Shown piece by piece: positions 1 to 6,470 of a DNA stretch of 9,138 nt. The notes under the pieces are model-generated. The model did not search any database. It worked only from the letters and a program-made list of their open reading frames with translations, and was not told where the DNA came from. Origin of the DNA: CAAGNP01 sp964611185 (lineage in GTDB: Bacteria; Bacteroidota; Bacteroidia; Bacteroidales; UBA932); assembly GCA_964611185.1 (NCBI GenBank), contig CAZSXE010000047.1:1-9138 (forward strand), read 5' to 3'. Within the stretch, counting starts at the first letter, position 1, and the number at the start of each line of letters is the position of its first letter. Both the position numbers and the translations under genes were made by a program.

Positions 1-1
1 A

Positions 2-136
2 GAGAAAGCAATTATTGAACAAAGTCAACAATTGAAAGTCTCAATTTCATTACTTGCTGATAGAGGTATGAAGATATCTGATATTGCAAAAAGCCTTTTT
101 ATTTCAGAAGAAGATATAATCAAGATATTAGGCTGA
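2..136 (+). CDS. C-terminal fragment of a probable Rpn/PD-(D/E)XK family nuclease (5' end outside window)
   Basis: An open frame enters from the left edge and ends with TGA at 134-136, giving 44 visible residues. The visible part is a helical, charged and Gln-rich stretch followed by a short helix-turn-helix-like tail (GMKISDIAKSLFISEEDII, then KILG). This resembles the C-terminus of Rpn-type recombination-promoting nucleases and 'PDDEXK transposase-like' proteins, common in Bacteroidetes, which typically end in a pattern like G-x-s-x-e-x-I-A-x-x-t-g-L-s-x-e-E-I-x-x-L. The nuclease core that would prove the assignment lies outside the window, so the family call is inference from tail pattern alone; another HTH-tailed protein is possible. 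It converges on the lolA-like gene, with only three bases between the two stop codons, and I see no clear hairpin terminator between them. Confidence 0.5.
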   Translation, partial: EKAIIEQSQQLKVSISLLADRGMKISDIAKSLFISEEDIIKILG

Positions 137-139
137 TTT

Positions 140-775
140 TTATCTCAAGTCTGTTACAATGACATCGATGTAGGAATCAATATTTATTGTAAAAAATGAT
201 TTTTCTTTGGGAGAAATTTTAGTGATGGTATCGATTTGGGCAAAATATGTCTGGCCGTCTTTTGAGGTGTATTTAATGGATACAGGCATATATGTCTCCA
301 TTTTGACAACAATTTCAACAGAAGAGTAATTGATCTTTTTCTCTTTTGGAGTCATAATGATGGTACGGCAGCCATCTTTTTCATCGGACGGCTTGGATGG
401 AAAATTAAATACGGTATCAAATGTTTTAAAAATGTTAAATGGATTTTCAGTGATATCAGTCACCGAAGAATCGTTGCCGATAATGGTTATTTCTCCATTA
501 TCCTTATCATATATCCATTTACTTTTCCCATCACAATATATATCTATCTGAGGCGCTTTGACCATGAACATATCGCCTTGAGATATAAATACTCCGATTT
601 GCTCCCCAATCAGTTCACCTTTTCCATCTTTTGCGGTAAAACTAAAATTAATTTCAACACATTCGATGGAATTAATAATGCCTGAAACTTTGGAAATAAT
701 TTCTTTAGAGTCTTGCCCGGACAAAAATAGTGTATGTAGAAAGGCGACAGTGCCCAATATTAAAAATCGTTTCAT
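140..775 (-). CDS. LolA-like outer-membrane lipoprotein carrier protein
   Basis: The 211-residue product has a clean signal peptide: MKR, then a hydrophobic stretch to about residue 18, with likely cleavage near FLSG-Q, and no lipobox Cys. The mature part alternates short beta-rich segments. Strand-like runs such as VEINFSFTAKDG, a 'GDMFMVKAPQIDIYCDGKSKWIYD' type segment and a late 'MPVSIKYTSKDGQTYFAQI' type segment match the half-barrel LolA/LolB fold. LolA proteins shuttle lipoproteins across the periplasm from the LolCDE transporter to the outer membrane. About 200 residues is usual for the family. The gene starts inside the ftsK stop codon (TAATG, one-base overlap), so it is translationally coupled to ftsK; the ftsK-lolA pair is a familiar Bacteroidales arrangement. 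LolA sequences in this phylum are divergent, so the call rests on fold-like pattern, signal peptide and context. The exact lipoprotein-carrier role is inferred. Confidence 0.82.
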   Translation of the reverse strand: MKRFLILGTVAFLHTLFLSGQDSKEIISKVSGIINSIECVEINFSFTAKDGKGELIGEQIGVFISQGDMFMVKAPQIDIYCDGKSKWIYDKDNGEITIIGNDSSVTDITENPFNIFKTFDTVFNFPSKPSDEKDGCRTIIMTPKEKKINYSSVEIVVKMETYMPVSIKYTSKDGQTYFAQIDTITKISPKEKSFFTINIDSYIDVIVTDLR

Positions 776-3219
776 TAATCTAATGTGGATAGTATTTGTT
801 CAAGTGATTCAAGACTCGTGATTCTAACTTGTCTTGCCTTGCTCCCCTCAGAGGGCCCTACTATTCCCGCCTCTTCAAGCTGATCAATAATCCTGCCGGC
901 TCTGTTATAGCCTAAATTCATTTTTCTCTGAATAAGAGATGTGGAACCTTGCTGCTCTCTTACGATAAGTCGAGCGGCTTCTTTGAATAGATCGTCTCTT
1001 TCAAAGGAATTAATTTTTCCTCCCGATATTCCATTCTCTTCAGGTGGTACATATTCTGGAAGAAGATATGACATACCGAAACTTTGCTGATGCTGAACAA
1101 ATTTTGTCATCCTCTCAACTTCCGGAGTATCAATAAATGCGCATTGTACGCGTACTAATTCACTGCTTCCTGTCGATACGAGCATATCGCCTCGACCTAT
1201 CAGCTGGTTTGCTCCGGTCTGATCAAGTATAGTCTTTGAATCGATGCTTGATATTACGCGAAACGCAATACGAGCGGGGAAATTGGCCTTAATCGTCCCT
1301 GTAATAATATTGGTAGTAGGACGCTGAGTGGCAATGACAAGATGGATTCCTATCGCTCTTGCAAGCTGTGCCAATCTGGCAATAGGCTCTTCTATCTCCC
1401 TCCCTGCGGTCATAAGAAGATCAGCAAACTCATCAATTATCACTACGATGTAGGGCATGAACTCATGCCCTTTATTGGGATTGAGCTTTCGTGAAAGGAA
1501 TTTTTCATTATATTCTTTTACATTTCTGACACTTGCAGCCTTAAGTAAATCATATCTGTGATCCATTAAAATGCAAAGAGACTTCAAGGTATATACCACT
1601 TTCTGCGTATCGGTGATAATGGCCTCTTCTTCATCGGGTAGTTTAGCTAAGTAATGATCTTTAATGGGTTCATAGAGAGATAATTCTACTTTCTTGGGAT
1701 CGACAAGTACAAATTTCAGTTCGGCAGGATGTTTCTTAAAAAGTAATGAAGTAATAATAGCGTTCAGCCCTACAGATTTACCCTGTCCTGTAGCGCCTGC
1801 AACGAGCAAATGGGGCATTTTTGCCAAATCGAGGGTAAATACCTCATTTGAAATAGTTCGCCCGAGGGCAATGGGAAGATCGTACTTTGAATTTCTGAAT
1901 TTGACATCATCAAGTACCGATTTCATGGAGACAATACTCGGCCTTTCATTAGCAACCTCTATTCCTATTGCGTTGGAACCTACTAAAGTGACAACACGCA
2001 CTCCTCTTGCTGCAAGGGAGAGTGCAATATCTTCTTCAAGCCTTTTAATCTGAGATACTCTTACTCCAGGGGCAGGTATTATTTCGTATAGTGTAACTGT
2101 GGGACCAATTCGTGCCGATATTTTAGAAATATTAATCTTATAGTCTTTCAGGGTATTGACGATTTTTCTGTTATTCATTTCAAGTTCTTCCTTTGAAACC
2201 TCATACCATGAATTTTTATAATCATCAAGAAGCGAGAGAGTTGGAAAATTGTAATGTGAGAGGCTCAATCTCGGATCGTAGCGTTGTTTCCATACTTCAT
2301 CATTCAATTCAGGATTTATTTGCTCTCCCGGAATAACTTCTATAGGGGGAATTACATCTGATGAATCTTCTTCGCTTTTATCCGAGTCCTTATTCTCCGA
2401 AGGAATTATTTCTAATCCGGTTATAATATCCTCTTTTTCAAGCGCATTTTTGTCATTATCATCTAAATCAGGATTATCGTCATCACTTTCTTCATCATCA
2501 TTCCCATCATCCTCATCCTCATCTTCTTGATCATTTTCGTCATTATTGCCTTCGGCGGATATGTCGTCCACACCATCTTTATCAACTTTTTTAAATATTG
2601 AGTCGAAGAATGTATCGATTATATTTACTATTTTCTTATTTAAAAGGATAATCCACAAACTAAGAAGGAAAATTACAATGCACCCTGCCCCCACAGCTCC
2701 GACCATTGATCGAAGCCACTCTATGATATAATAACCATAAGAACCTCCTGCCCCTTCTCCAAAGATCGATGTTAGTTTTGTAAATGAAAAAATATACGAG
2801 AATGTCATTGAAGTCACAATACATCCCATTATTGTTAATAGAAAAACTCTAAGTAGCTTAATCTCACGAATTTTAAAGCAAAAAATGGATACTGCTATAA
2901 AGAAAAAAGGGATGATAAATGCCCCAATGCCGAAGAGCTTGGATACTAACAGATGTGACCAAAAAAAGCCTATCTTACCACCACCATTATCTGCGGATAC
3001 AATATTACTTAAAATATTATCGTTTGAAAGGAGGCTTTGATCATCAGACCATGTAAAGAGAAATGAGATTAGAGATACTATTGTAAACAAGGCGAGGACA
3101 AGAAAGAAAATACCTGTAGATATACGAAGTACATCTCTGTTAAAAGAATATAAAACAACACTTTTATTCTTTTTTTTATTTTTTGTGGGCTTTTTAGATT
3201 CTTTCTCTTTAGTGGACAT
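775..3219 (-). CDS. ftsK: DNA translocase FtsK
   Basis: This 814-residue protein is the septum-anchored motor that pumps chromosome DNA and helps resolve dimers at division. The N-terminus is Lys-rich and cytoplasmic, followed by four predicted membrane helices (about 36-56, 90-115, 121-146, 172-193). A very acidic Asp/Glu/Asn linker covers about 213-290. The motor follows, with the Walker A motif GATGQGKS (about 475-482), the Walker B motif VVIIDEFADLL around Asp596/Glu597, and the ATQRP motif near 630-634. The C-terminal winged-helix gamma domain (about 740-801, core GSTSLIQRKMNLGYNRAGRI) is the part that in FtsK reads polar KOPS sites and contacts XerD. Length is normal for short-linker FtsK proteins, and all key motor motifs are intact. 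The start Met lies 11 bases after the DUF4290 stop and precedes a typical basic N-terminus; the gene is probably co-transcribed with both neighbours. Confidence 0.98.
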   Translation of the reverse strand: MSTKEKESKKPTKNKKKNKSVVLYSFNRDVLRISTGIFFLVLALFTIVSLISFLFTWSDDQSLLSNDNILSNIVSADNGGGKIGFFWSHLLVSKLFGIGAFIIPFFFIAVSIFCFKIREIKLLRVFLLTIMGCIVTSMTFSYIFSFTKLTSIFGEGAGGSYGYYIIEWLRSMVGAVGAGCIVIFLLSLWIILLNKKIVNIIDTFFDSIFKKVDKDGVDDISAEGNNDENDQEDEDEDDGNDDEESDDDNPDLDDNDKNALEKEDIITGLEIIPSENKDSDKSEEDSSDVIPPIEVIPGEQINPELNDEVWKQRYDPRLSLSHYNFPTLSLLDDYKNSWYEVSKEELEMNNRKIVNTLKDYKINISKISARIGPTVTLYEIIPAPGVRVSQIKRLEEDIALSLAARGVRVVTLVGSNAIGIEVANERPSIVSMKSVLDDVKFRNSKYDLPIALGRTISNEVFTLDLAKMPHLLVAGATGQGKSVGLNAIITSLLFKKHPAELKFVLVDPKKVELSLYEPIKDHYLAKLPDEEEAIITDTQKVVYTLKSLCILMDHRYDLLKAASVRNVKEYNEKFLSRKLNPNKGHEFMPYIVVIIDEFADLLMTAGREIEEPIARLAQLARAIGIHLVIATQRPTTNIITGTIKANFPARIAFRVISSIDSKTILDQTGANQLIGRGDMLVSTGSSELVRVQCAFIDTPEVERMTKFVQHQQSFGMSYLLPEYVPPEENGISGGKINSFERDDLFKEAARLIVREQQGSTSLIQRKMNLGYNRAGRIIDQLEEAGIVGPSEGSKARQVRITSLESLEQILSTLD
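2428..2583 (-). repeat. Low-complexity acidic (Asp/Glu/Asn) tract in the FtsK linker
   Basis: On the plus strand this is a run of imperfect trinucleotides (atc, ttc, cct, cat). In ftsK it encodes residues about 213-264, where Asp and Glu dominate and runs such as EDEDEDD and DEESDDD occur. It joins the membrane domain to the motor. FtsK linkers are variable and often Pro/Gln-rich in Proteobacteria; a strongly acidic one is a visible difference here. Imperfect triplet repeats of this sort can change length by slippage in frame. Confidence 0.8.
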
Positions 3220-3230
3220 AAGGTACTATG

Positions 3231-3884
3231 TTATTTTTTCCAGCGTTTTTTACCGTTTTTATTTCTGTTTCGTAGAGAGTTTCTTTTTTGGTTTACACCA
3301 CCACTCGGAGCCATTATCCCCGGACGAGAAAAGGTTTCTTTGTCAGAAATGGTATCGAGATGGATGTTATCGGGAACTATTAGCCTACCTTCGGATAATT
3401 TTTTGATGTCGTTGAAAATAGTCTCTTCTGAAACTGAATCCTTGTTCCAAATCAAATATTGCTGACGCATGTAGGATGCCATCGATTTAATCATAAGATC
3501 TTTCATCTCTCCATCTTCGCGTGCCGCAATAACTTCTATCATATTCTGAATGTTACGCCCATAATGAGCAGCTTTCAAGGGGTTATTCTGGTAGGGGATA
3601 GGTGAGGGTTTTGAGTGAATGTTATCTCTGGTAGGTATTGGAAACGGAGAATCAATATCGATGTCAAAATCTGAAATAATCTGTACATGATCCCATAGCT
3701 TTTGTTTGAAATCATTCATATCTTTCAACTGAGGATTCAAAATGGCCATTACGGAAACGACAGCTTTTATCTGTTCATTTTTTTTTTCTCTATCTTGTAT
3801 TTGTTTGACTTGTTCAATCATTTTTTGAACATGTCTTCCGTATTCTGGCATCAATAGCTTTTCTCTCTGTGTATTATAATCCAT
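3231..3884 (-). CDS. DUF4290 domain-containing protein
   Basis: This 217-residue protein has no signal peptide or membrane segment and matches the Bacteroidetes-specific DUF4290 family. The characteristic opening MDYNTQREKLLMPEYGRHVQ, the motif DMNDFKQKLWDHVQIISDF (about 55-73), a 'YGRNIQNMIE' second block (about 108-117) and 'IWNKDSVSE' (about 145-153) are all recognisable from the family as I know it. The two YGR blocks look like an internal duplication of a helical unit. The last 20 or so residues are very basic and Asn-rich (KRNSLRNRNKNGKKRWKK), which suggests nucleic-acid or ribosome contact, but no function is established. In many Bacteroidetes I recall this gene beside murA/rimM; here it leads an apparent operon with ftsK (11-base gap) and lolA. 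The start is supported by the conserved N-terminus and a -7 element 18 bases upstream. Confidence 0.92.
   Translation of the reverse strand: MDYNTQREKLLMPEYGRHVQKMIEQVKQIQDREKKNEQIKAVVSVMAILNPQLKDMNDFKQKLWDHVQIISDFDIDIDSPFPIPTRDNIHSKPSPIPYQNNPLKAAHYGRNIQNMIEVIAAREDGEMKDLMIKSMASYMRQQYLIWNKDSVSEETIFNDIKKLSEGRLIVPDNIHLDTISDKETFSRPGIMAPSGGVNQKRNSLRNRNKNGKKRWKK
3387..3842 (-). repeat. Internal protein duplication in the DUF4290 gene (two helical units)
   Basis: Residues about 15-67 and about 108-166 align by eye. YGRHVQKMIE in the first copy corresponds to YGRNIQNMIE in the second. Each is followed by a charged turn with Arg-Glu (DREKK / AREDG), a hydrophobic helix (IKAVVSVMAILNP / IKSMASYMRQQYL), and then a further segment (MNDFKQKLWDHV / ETIFNDIKKLSEG). 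The copies are separated by a Pro-rich linker (about 79-103). Similarity is at protein level only; the DNA copies have diverged. Confidence 0.6.
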
Positions 3885-3901
3885 ATCTATTTTTATTTAT
3901 G

Positions 3902-3909
3902 CAAAGATA
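3902..3909 (-). promoter_or_regulatory. Bacteroidetes -7 promoter element for the DUF4290-ftsK-lolA operon
   Basis: Read on the minus strand the bases are TATCTTTG, an exact match to the Bacteroidetes TAnnTTTG -7 consensus. It lies 17 bases before the DUF4290 start codon, in the 46-base gap after rfbC. I see no good -33 TTG at the usual spacing. Promoter activity is inferred from motif and position. Confidence 0.6.
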
Positions 3910-3930
3910 ATTGAAATTAATAAAGTATTT

Positions 3931-4473
3931 TTAAAATATGGATGAAAAAGGGGGGGCGATTTTATCTTTTTCGGATATAATATAGTCTATATCCTTTATA
4001 TTCCATTCTATTTTTAATTCCGGGTCCAAACAATAGATTGAACCCTCGGAGGAGGGCTCATAGTAATTGCTGCATTTGTATTGAAAAATCGTATCATCTT
4101 CGAGTACAAGAAATCCATGTGCAAATCCACTCGGAATGTATAACTCTTTTTTATTTTCTTCGCTGAGTATGACAGAAATATATTTCCCAAAGGTAGGTGA
4201 ATTTTTCCTAATATCGACTGCAACATCCTGGACAGAGCCTTTTACGACACGAAGTAATTTTGCTTGCCCAAACGGGTCTTTCTGAAAATGCATTCCGCGT
4301 AATACCCCTTTTGATGATTTTGACTCGTTATCCTGTACAAAAACCGTGTTTAAACCTGTCTCTTTTTGAAAATCTCTATGGGAAAATGATTCGAAGAAGT
4401 AGCCTCTTGAATCACCGAAAATCTTAGGTTCAATTATAAATACTCCTTCGATATCGCTTCTATTAATATTCAT
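3931..4473 (-). CDS. rfbC: dTDP-4-dehydrorhamnose 3,5-epimerase (RmlC)
   Basis: This 180-residue cupin is full length for RmlC, which epimerises C3 and C5 of dTDP-4-keto-6-deoxyglucose on the way to dTDP-L-rhamnose, a precursor of O-antigen and capsule sugars. Family signatures are complete: FGDSRGYFFESF (about 19-30), FVQDNESKSSKGVLRGMHFQ (about 45-64, with Arg59 and the catalytic-type His62), VQDVAVDIRKNSPTFGKY (about 81-98), YIPSGFAHGFLVL (about 112-124) and the catalytic-type Tyr132 in FQYKCSNYY. It overlaps the preceding acyltransferase gene by one base (TAATG), so the two are coupled. The other rhamnose genes (rfbA, rfbB, rfbD) are not in the window. That either places them elsewhere or means this enzyme feeds another deoxysugar; the sequence cannot distinguish RmlC from close 3,5-epimerase relatives. 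A seven-G run on the plus strand near the end codes for Pro-Pro-Ala in the last dozen residues. Confidence 0.93.
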   Translation of the reverse strand: MNINRSDIEGVFIIEPKIFGDSRGYFFESFSHRDFQKETGLNTVFVQDNESKSSKGVLRGMHFQKDPFGQAKLLRVVKGSVQDVAVDIRKNSPTFGKYISVILSEENKKELYIPSGFAHGFLVLEDDTIFQYKCSNYYEPSSEGSIYCLDPELKIEWNIKDIDYIISEKDKIAPPFSSIF

Positions 4474-5744
4474 TATTTTGTCTCAATTTTATGTGTTTGG
4501 TGGTAGTGGTCAAATAGCTCTTCAGTAGCGAGTGACATTTTTGTTACTGAAAAATCCTCTCCTTTGGGAAATACAAAAAAAGTCTCTTTGACGGTGCTTA
4601 AATCGATACAGTCCCTCTTTTCCTTGAGATAATTATATTCTATGTGAACAGAATAGAGAGATTGTGTGGGGATTTTAAATGTATATTCGCTGCCGCCATA
4701 GGATCCTATCAATGAAAATCCCTCCATGTTGTGGGTCAATATTCCGCTTCCAACATTGATGAATCCTCTCGAATTGGGCAATGACTTTACAATTACCTCC
4801 CCTTCGAAGTGATATATGCCTTCATTGATTTCTTTCCTCACATTGCTCCTCTCCCATTCGTACCACGAAGGAATATGTTCGAAGTATGTCTCTCCGAAGG
4901 CTGCTTTTAATTCTCCGTATTCTGTCATTCCCCACTCTTTTCCGCAGGCATTACACCATAGTTTTGTCCCCTCCGATGCCATTCTGTATTCTTTTAGGCA
5001 ATGTGGACATTGGTAAAGGACCTTGTGAAGCCCTTGTGCTCTTTTTTTATATTTTACTCGTACTTGGTTTTTCTTTTGCCATTCAAAGTCATCATAAATG
5101 AAAGTATTGTTGATTTTAGCATTTATTTCAGCCACTGACATTGTCTGAATTTCTGCCTTGTTTATAATTTGTTCCATTATGGCAGATGTTCTAATTTTTC
5201 TTACTTTTTGATGATAAAACGGCTGAACTATATGATTTCCTCTGGTCATTAGGGTGACCACCGGAACTTTTAGCAGTTTTACAAGTTTTCCGAGCGAAGG
5301 TGGAAGAACGGCATTGGTTCCACATAATGAGTATCTTGCTTCGGGATAAATAGCAGCAATCTTTCCTCTGTCCACCACTTTTTGGAGGTGTCGTATGAGA
5401 CTTATGTCGTTGGCAAATTTTCTTTTGCCGATGCAGCCTACATTTCTCATGAGCCATTCTCTCCCGATAAAACCGTCAAGTGCTACTACAAAGTATGCTT
5501 GGTGAGGAAATGTCGCACAAGTAGCTACTTTCATATCGTAGAAGGAGTTGTGATTGCATAGCAATAAATAGGGTGGTTTCAGCCCTTCCATATTCGTCTT
5601 TTCAATTTTGGTGTGGTGACGGAAGATGGCAGGGAATGCAATAACCCATGTAATGGGTCTTAAGAACCATTTAACACGATTAGGATCGCGCGCAAAGTCG
5701 AATTTTTTAACCTCTTTCAAAGGATATTCTTCAGTTTCAGACAT
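4473..5744 (-). CDS. PlsC-like lysophospholipid acyltransferase with zinc-ribbon and C-terminal extension
   Basis: The 423-residue protein begins with a membrane-associated acyltransferase domain of the PlsC/LPLAT type. The acyl-transfer motif is NHNSFYD (His65, Asp70), and the substrate-site motif is YPEARYS (about 133-139), where the usual Gly of PEG is Ala. These enzymes move an acyl chain to lysophosphatidate or a related glycerolipid at the inner membrane. After about residue 225 comes a Cys4 zinc-ribbon-like module (Cys246, Cys249, Cys264, Cys267: CPHC and CNAC). A further domain of about 150 residues, probably beta-rich, follows and I do not recognise it. Typical PlsC proteins are about 240 residues, so this is a long variant; I recall similar PEARYS-containing long forms in Firmicutes, so transfer is possible but unproven. 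One hydrophobic segment lies at about 28-42. The gene is followed directly by rfbC with a one-base overlap. The precise acyl acceptor is unknown. Confidence 0.85.
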   Translation of the reverse strand: MSETEEYPLKEVKKFDFARDPNRVKWFLRPITWVIAFPAIFRHHTKIEKTNMEGLKPPYLLLCNHNSFYDMKVATCATFPHQAYFVVALDGFIGREWLMRNVGCIGKRKFANDISLIRHLQKVVDRGKIAAIYPEARYSLCGTNAVLPPSLGKLVKLLKVPVVTLMTRGNHIVQPFYHQKVRKIRTSAIMEQIINKAEIQTMSVAEINAKINNTFIYDDFEWQKKNQVRVKYKKRAQGLHKVLYQCPHCLKEYRMASEGTKLWCNACGKEWGMTEYGELKAAFGETYFEHIPSWYEWERSNVRKEINEGIYHFEGEVIVKSLPNSRGFINVGSGILTHNMEGFSLIGSYGGSEYTFKIPTQSLYSVHIEYNYLKEKRDCIDLSTVKETFFVFPKGEDFSVTKMSLATEELFDHYHQTHKIETK

Positions 5745-5766
5745 ATTAGGTTTAGTTTTATTTTCA

Positions 5767-5800
5767 CAAAAATAATAAAAAATTAGAGTATATGACCAAA
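5767..5800 (-). promoter_or_regulatory. Promoter for the acyltransferase-rfbC pair
   Basis: On the minus strand a TTTG (5797-5800) is followed, after 22 bases, by TATTTTTG (5767-5774), an exact TAnnTTTG -7 element. This spacing lies within the 17-23 range described for Bacteroidetes promoters. The -7 element is 22 bases before the acyltransferase ATG, and the -33 part lies inside the 3' end of the NUDIX gene. Activity is inferred. Confidence 0.6.
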
Positions 5801-6394
5801 GACCTCCAATATTGATGGATATGTCTCTTTCAAATACATCCTTAACTCATTTTTAGGGACCCATTTAGCATTTGTTATATCCTCCTCTTTTTGAGGGTGA
5901 AGAGATTCTTTCAGAGAGTCTGACATTTCAAACCAATGGGTATGTTTCAGAATAAATTGTCCGTTACGGTGATAGGTGTGATTAGTAATACATATCTTTT
6001 TGCCAATGGAGATATTTATGGTTCCGCACTCCTCTTGTACTTCCCTTATGGCAGTAAGCGCTATTTCTTCTCCGGGCTCTTGTTTCCCTTTAGGCAGGTC
6101 CCATATCTCATTTCTGTAGATAAGAAGGAATTCTCCGCAGCTGTTGCATACGACTCCTCCACCTGCATTAATCTCTGTAAAAAGTGAACAAAATTCGGAA
6201 TATGTTTTCTCAATCTCTTCAGATGCAATATACAGGGTGGAAATTTTATCTGAATTTATAAACTCTTCGATAATTTCGTTCAATTTATTGTTGTCTAAAT
6301 TGAATAATACCACTCCATCGGGATCTTGGAGAACATTGTCATCCGGGCTGCATATTACGATAGCCCTCCTTTCAAAAAAAATACGATAAATCAT
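5783..6394 (-). CDS. NUDIX hydrolase with short N-terminal domain
   Basis: This 203-residue cytoplasmic protein carries a complete Nudix box at about 103-125: G-KQEPG-E-EIALTAI-REVQEECG-T, fitting Gx5Ex7REUxEExGU except for Thr at the last bulky-aliphatic position. The metal-binding Glu residues (Glu118, Glu121, Glu122) are present. Nudix enzymes cleave nucleoside diphosphates linked to another group; 'LIYRNEIWDLPKGKQEPGE' is typical of NTP/diadenosine-polyphosphate-like members, but the substrate cannot be read off. About 75 residues precede the Nudix fold and form a small mixed domain starting MIYRIFFERRAIVI, which I do not recognise. The gene is divergent from pyrE across 76 bases; a NUDIX gene next to pyrE is an arrangement I recall from Bacteroidales, hinting at nucleotide housekeeping. 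The start is the first Met after the divergent promoter region. Confidence 0.9.
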   Translation of the reverse strand: MIYRIFFERRAIVICSPDDNVLQDPDGVVLFNLDNNKLNEIIEEFINSDKISTLYIASEEIEKTYSEFCSLFTEINAGGGVVCNSCGEFLLIYRNEIWDLPKGKQEPGEEIALTAIREVQEECGTINISIGKKICITNHTYHRNGQFILKHTHWFEMSDSLKESLHPQKEEDITNAKWVPKNELRMYLKETYPSILEVFGHIL

Positions 6395-6398
6395 CTCA

Positions 6399-6408
6399 AC
6401 TTTAAAGT
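6399..6408. promoter_or_regulatory. 10-base perfect palindrome in the NUDIX 5' leader
   Basis: ACTTTAAAGT is a perfect palindrome four bases upstream of the NUDIX start codon and downstream of its proposed -7 element. It could be an operator half-site pair or a chance event in AT-rich DNA; only one copy is seen in the pyrE/NUDIX gap. Confidence 0.2.
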
Positions 6409-6423
6409 CTATACTATAATGCG

Positions 6424-6431
6424 CAAAAGTA
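6424..6431 (-). promoter_or_regulatory. -7 promoter element for the NUDIX gene
   Basis: The minus strand reads TACTTTTG, an exact TAnnTTTG match, 29 bases before the NUDIX ATG. No convincing -33 TTG is present at 17-23 bases upstream. It sits only 13 bases from the opposing pyrE -7 element, so the two promoters would share their upstream DNA. Confidence 0.5.
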
Positions 6432-6444
6432 TTAATTTTCTTTG

Positions 6445-6452
6445 TATATTTG
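6445..6452 (+). promoter_or_regulatory. -7 promoter element for the pyrE operon
   Basis: TATATTTG matches TAnnTTTG exactly and lies 18 bases before the pyrE start codon, similar to the spacing seen for the DUF4290 gene. No clear -33 TTG is present upstream. No attenuator-like hairpin or leader ORF is visible between it and pyrE. Confidence 0.55.
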
Positions 6453-6470
6453 TCGTCATAAAATAATTAA

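Noticed and set aside
81..96. A 16-base match (atattgcaaaaagcct) shared with 6490-6505 as a direct repeat or attachment site
   Set aside because: Both copies lie in coding frames and spell an IAKS peptide; no extension of identity beyond it, so chance in AT-rich coding DNA is the better explanation.
1694..2053. 119-residue plus-strand open frame opposite the FtsK motor
   Set aside because: It is opposite the conserved Walker A region, so the reading is a by-product of ftsK codons.
3165..3190. T-rich run as a terminator
   Set aside because: It encodes the Lys-rich N-terminus of FtsK and no stem precedes it.
3950..3956. Run of seven G (C on the coding strand) near the end of rfbC as a possible phase-variation tract
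   Set aside because: It is short and encodes only the last few residues (Pro-Pro-Ala), so slippage would barely alter the protein.
5191..5457. 88-residue minus-strand open frame inside the acyltransferase gene
   Set aside because: It is in another frame of a gene with clear motifs, and its composition (Lys/Ser/Cys-rich, no domain) looks like a shadow.
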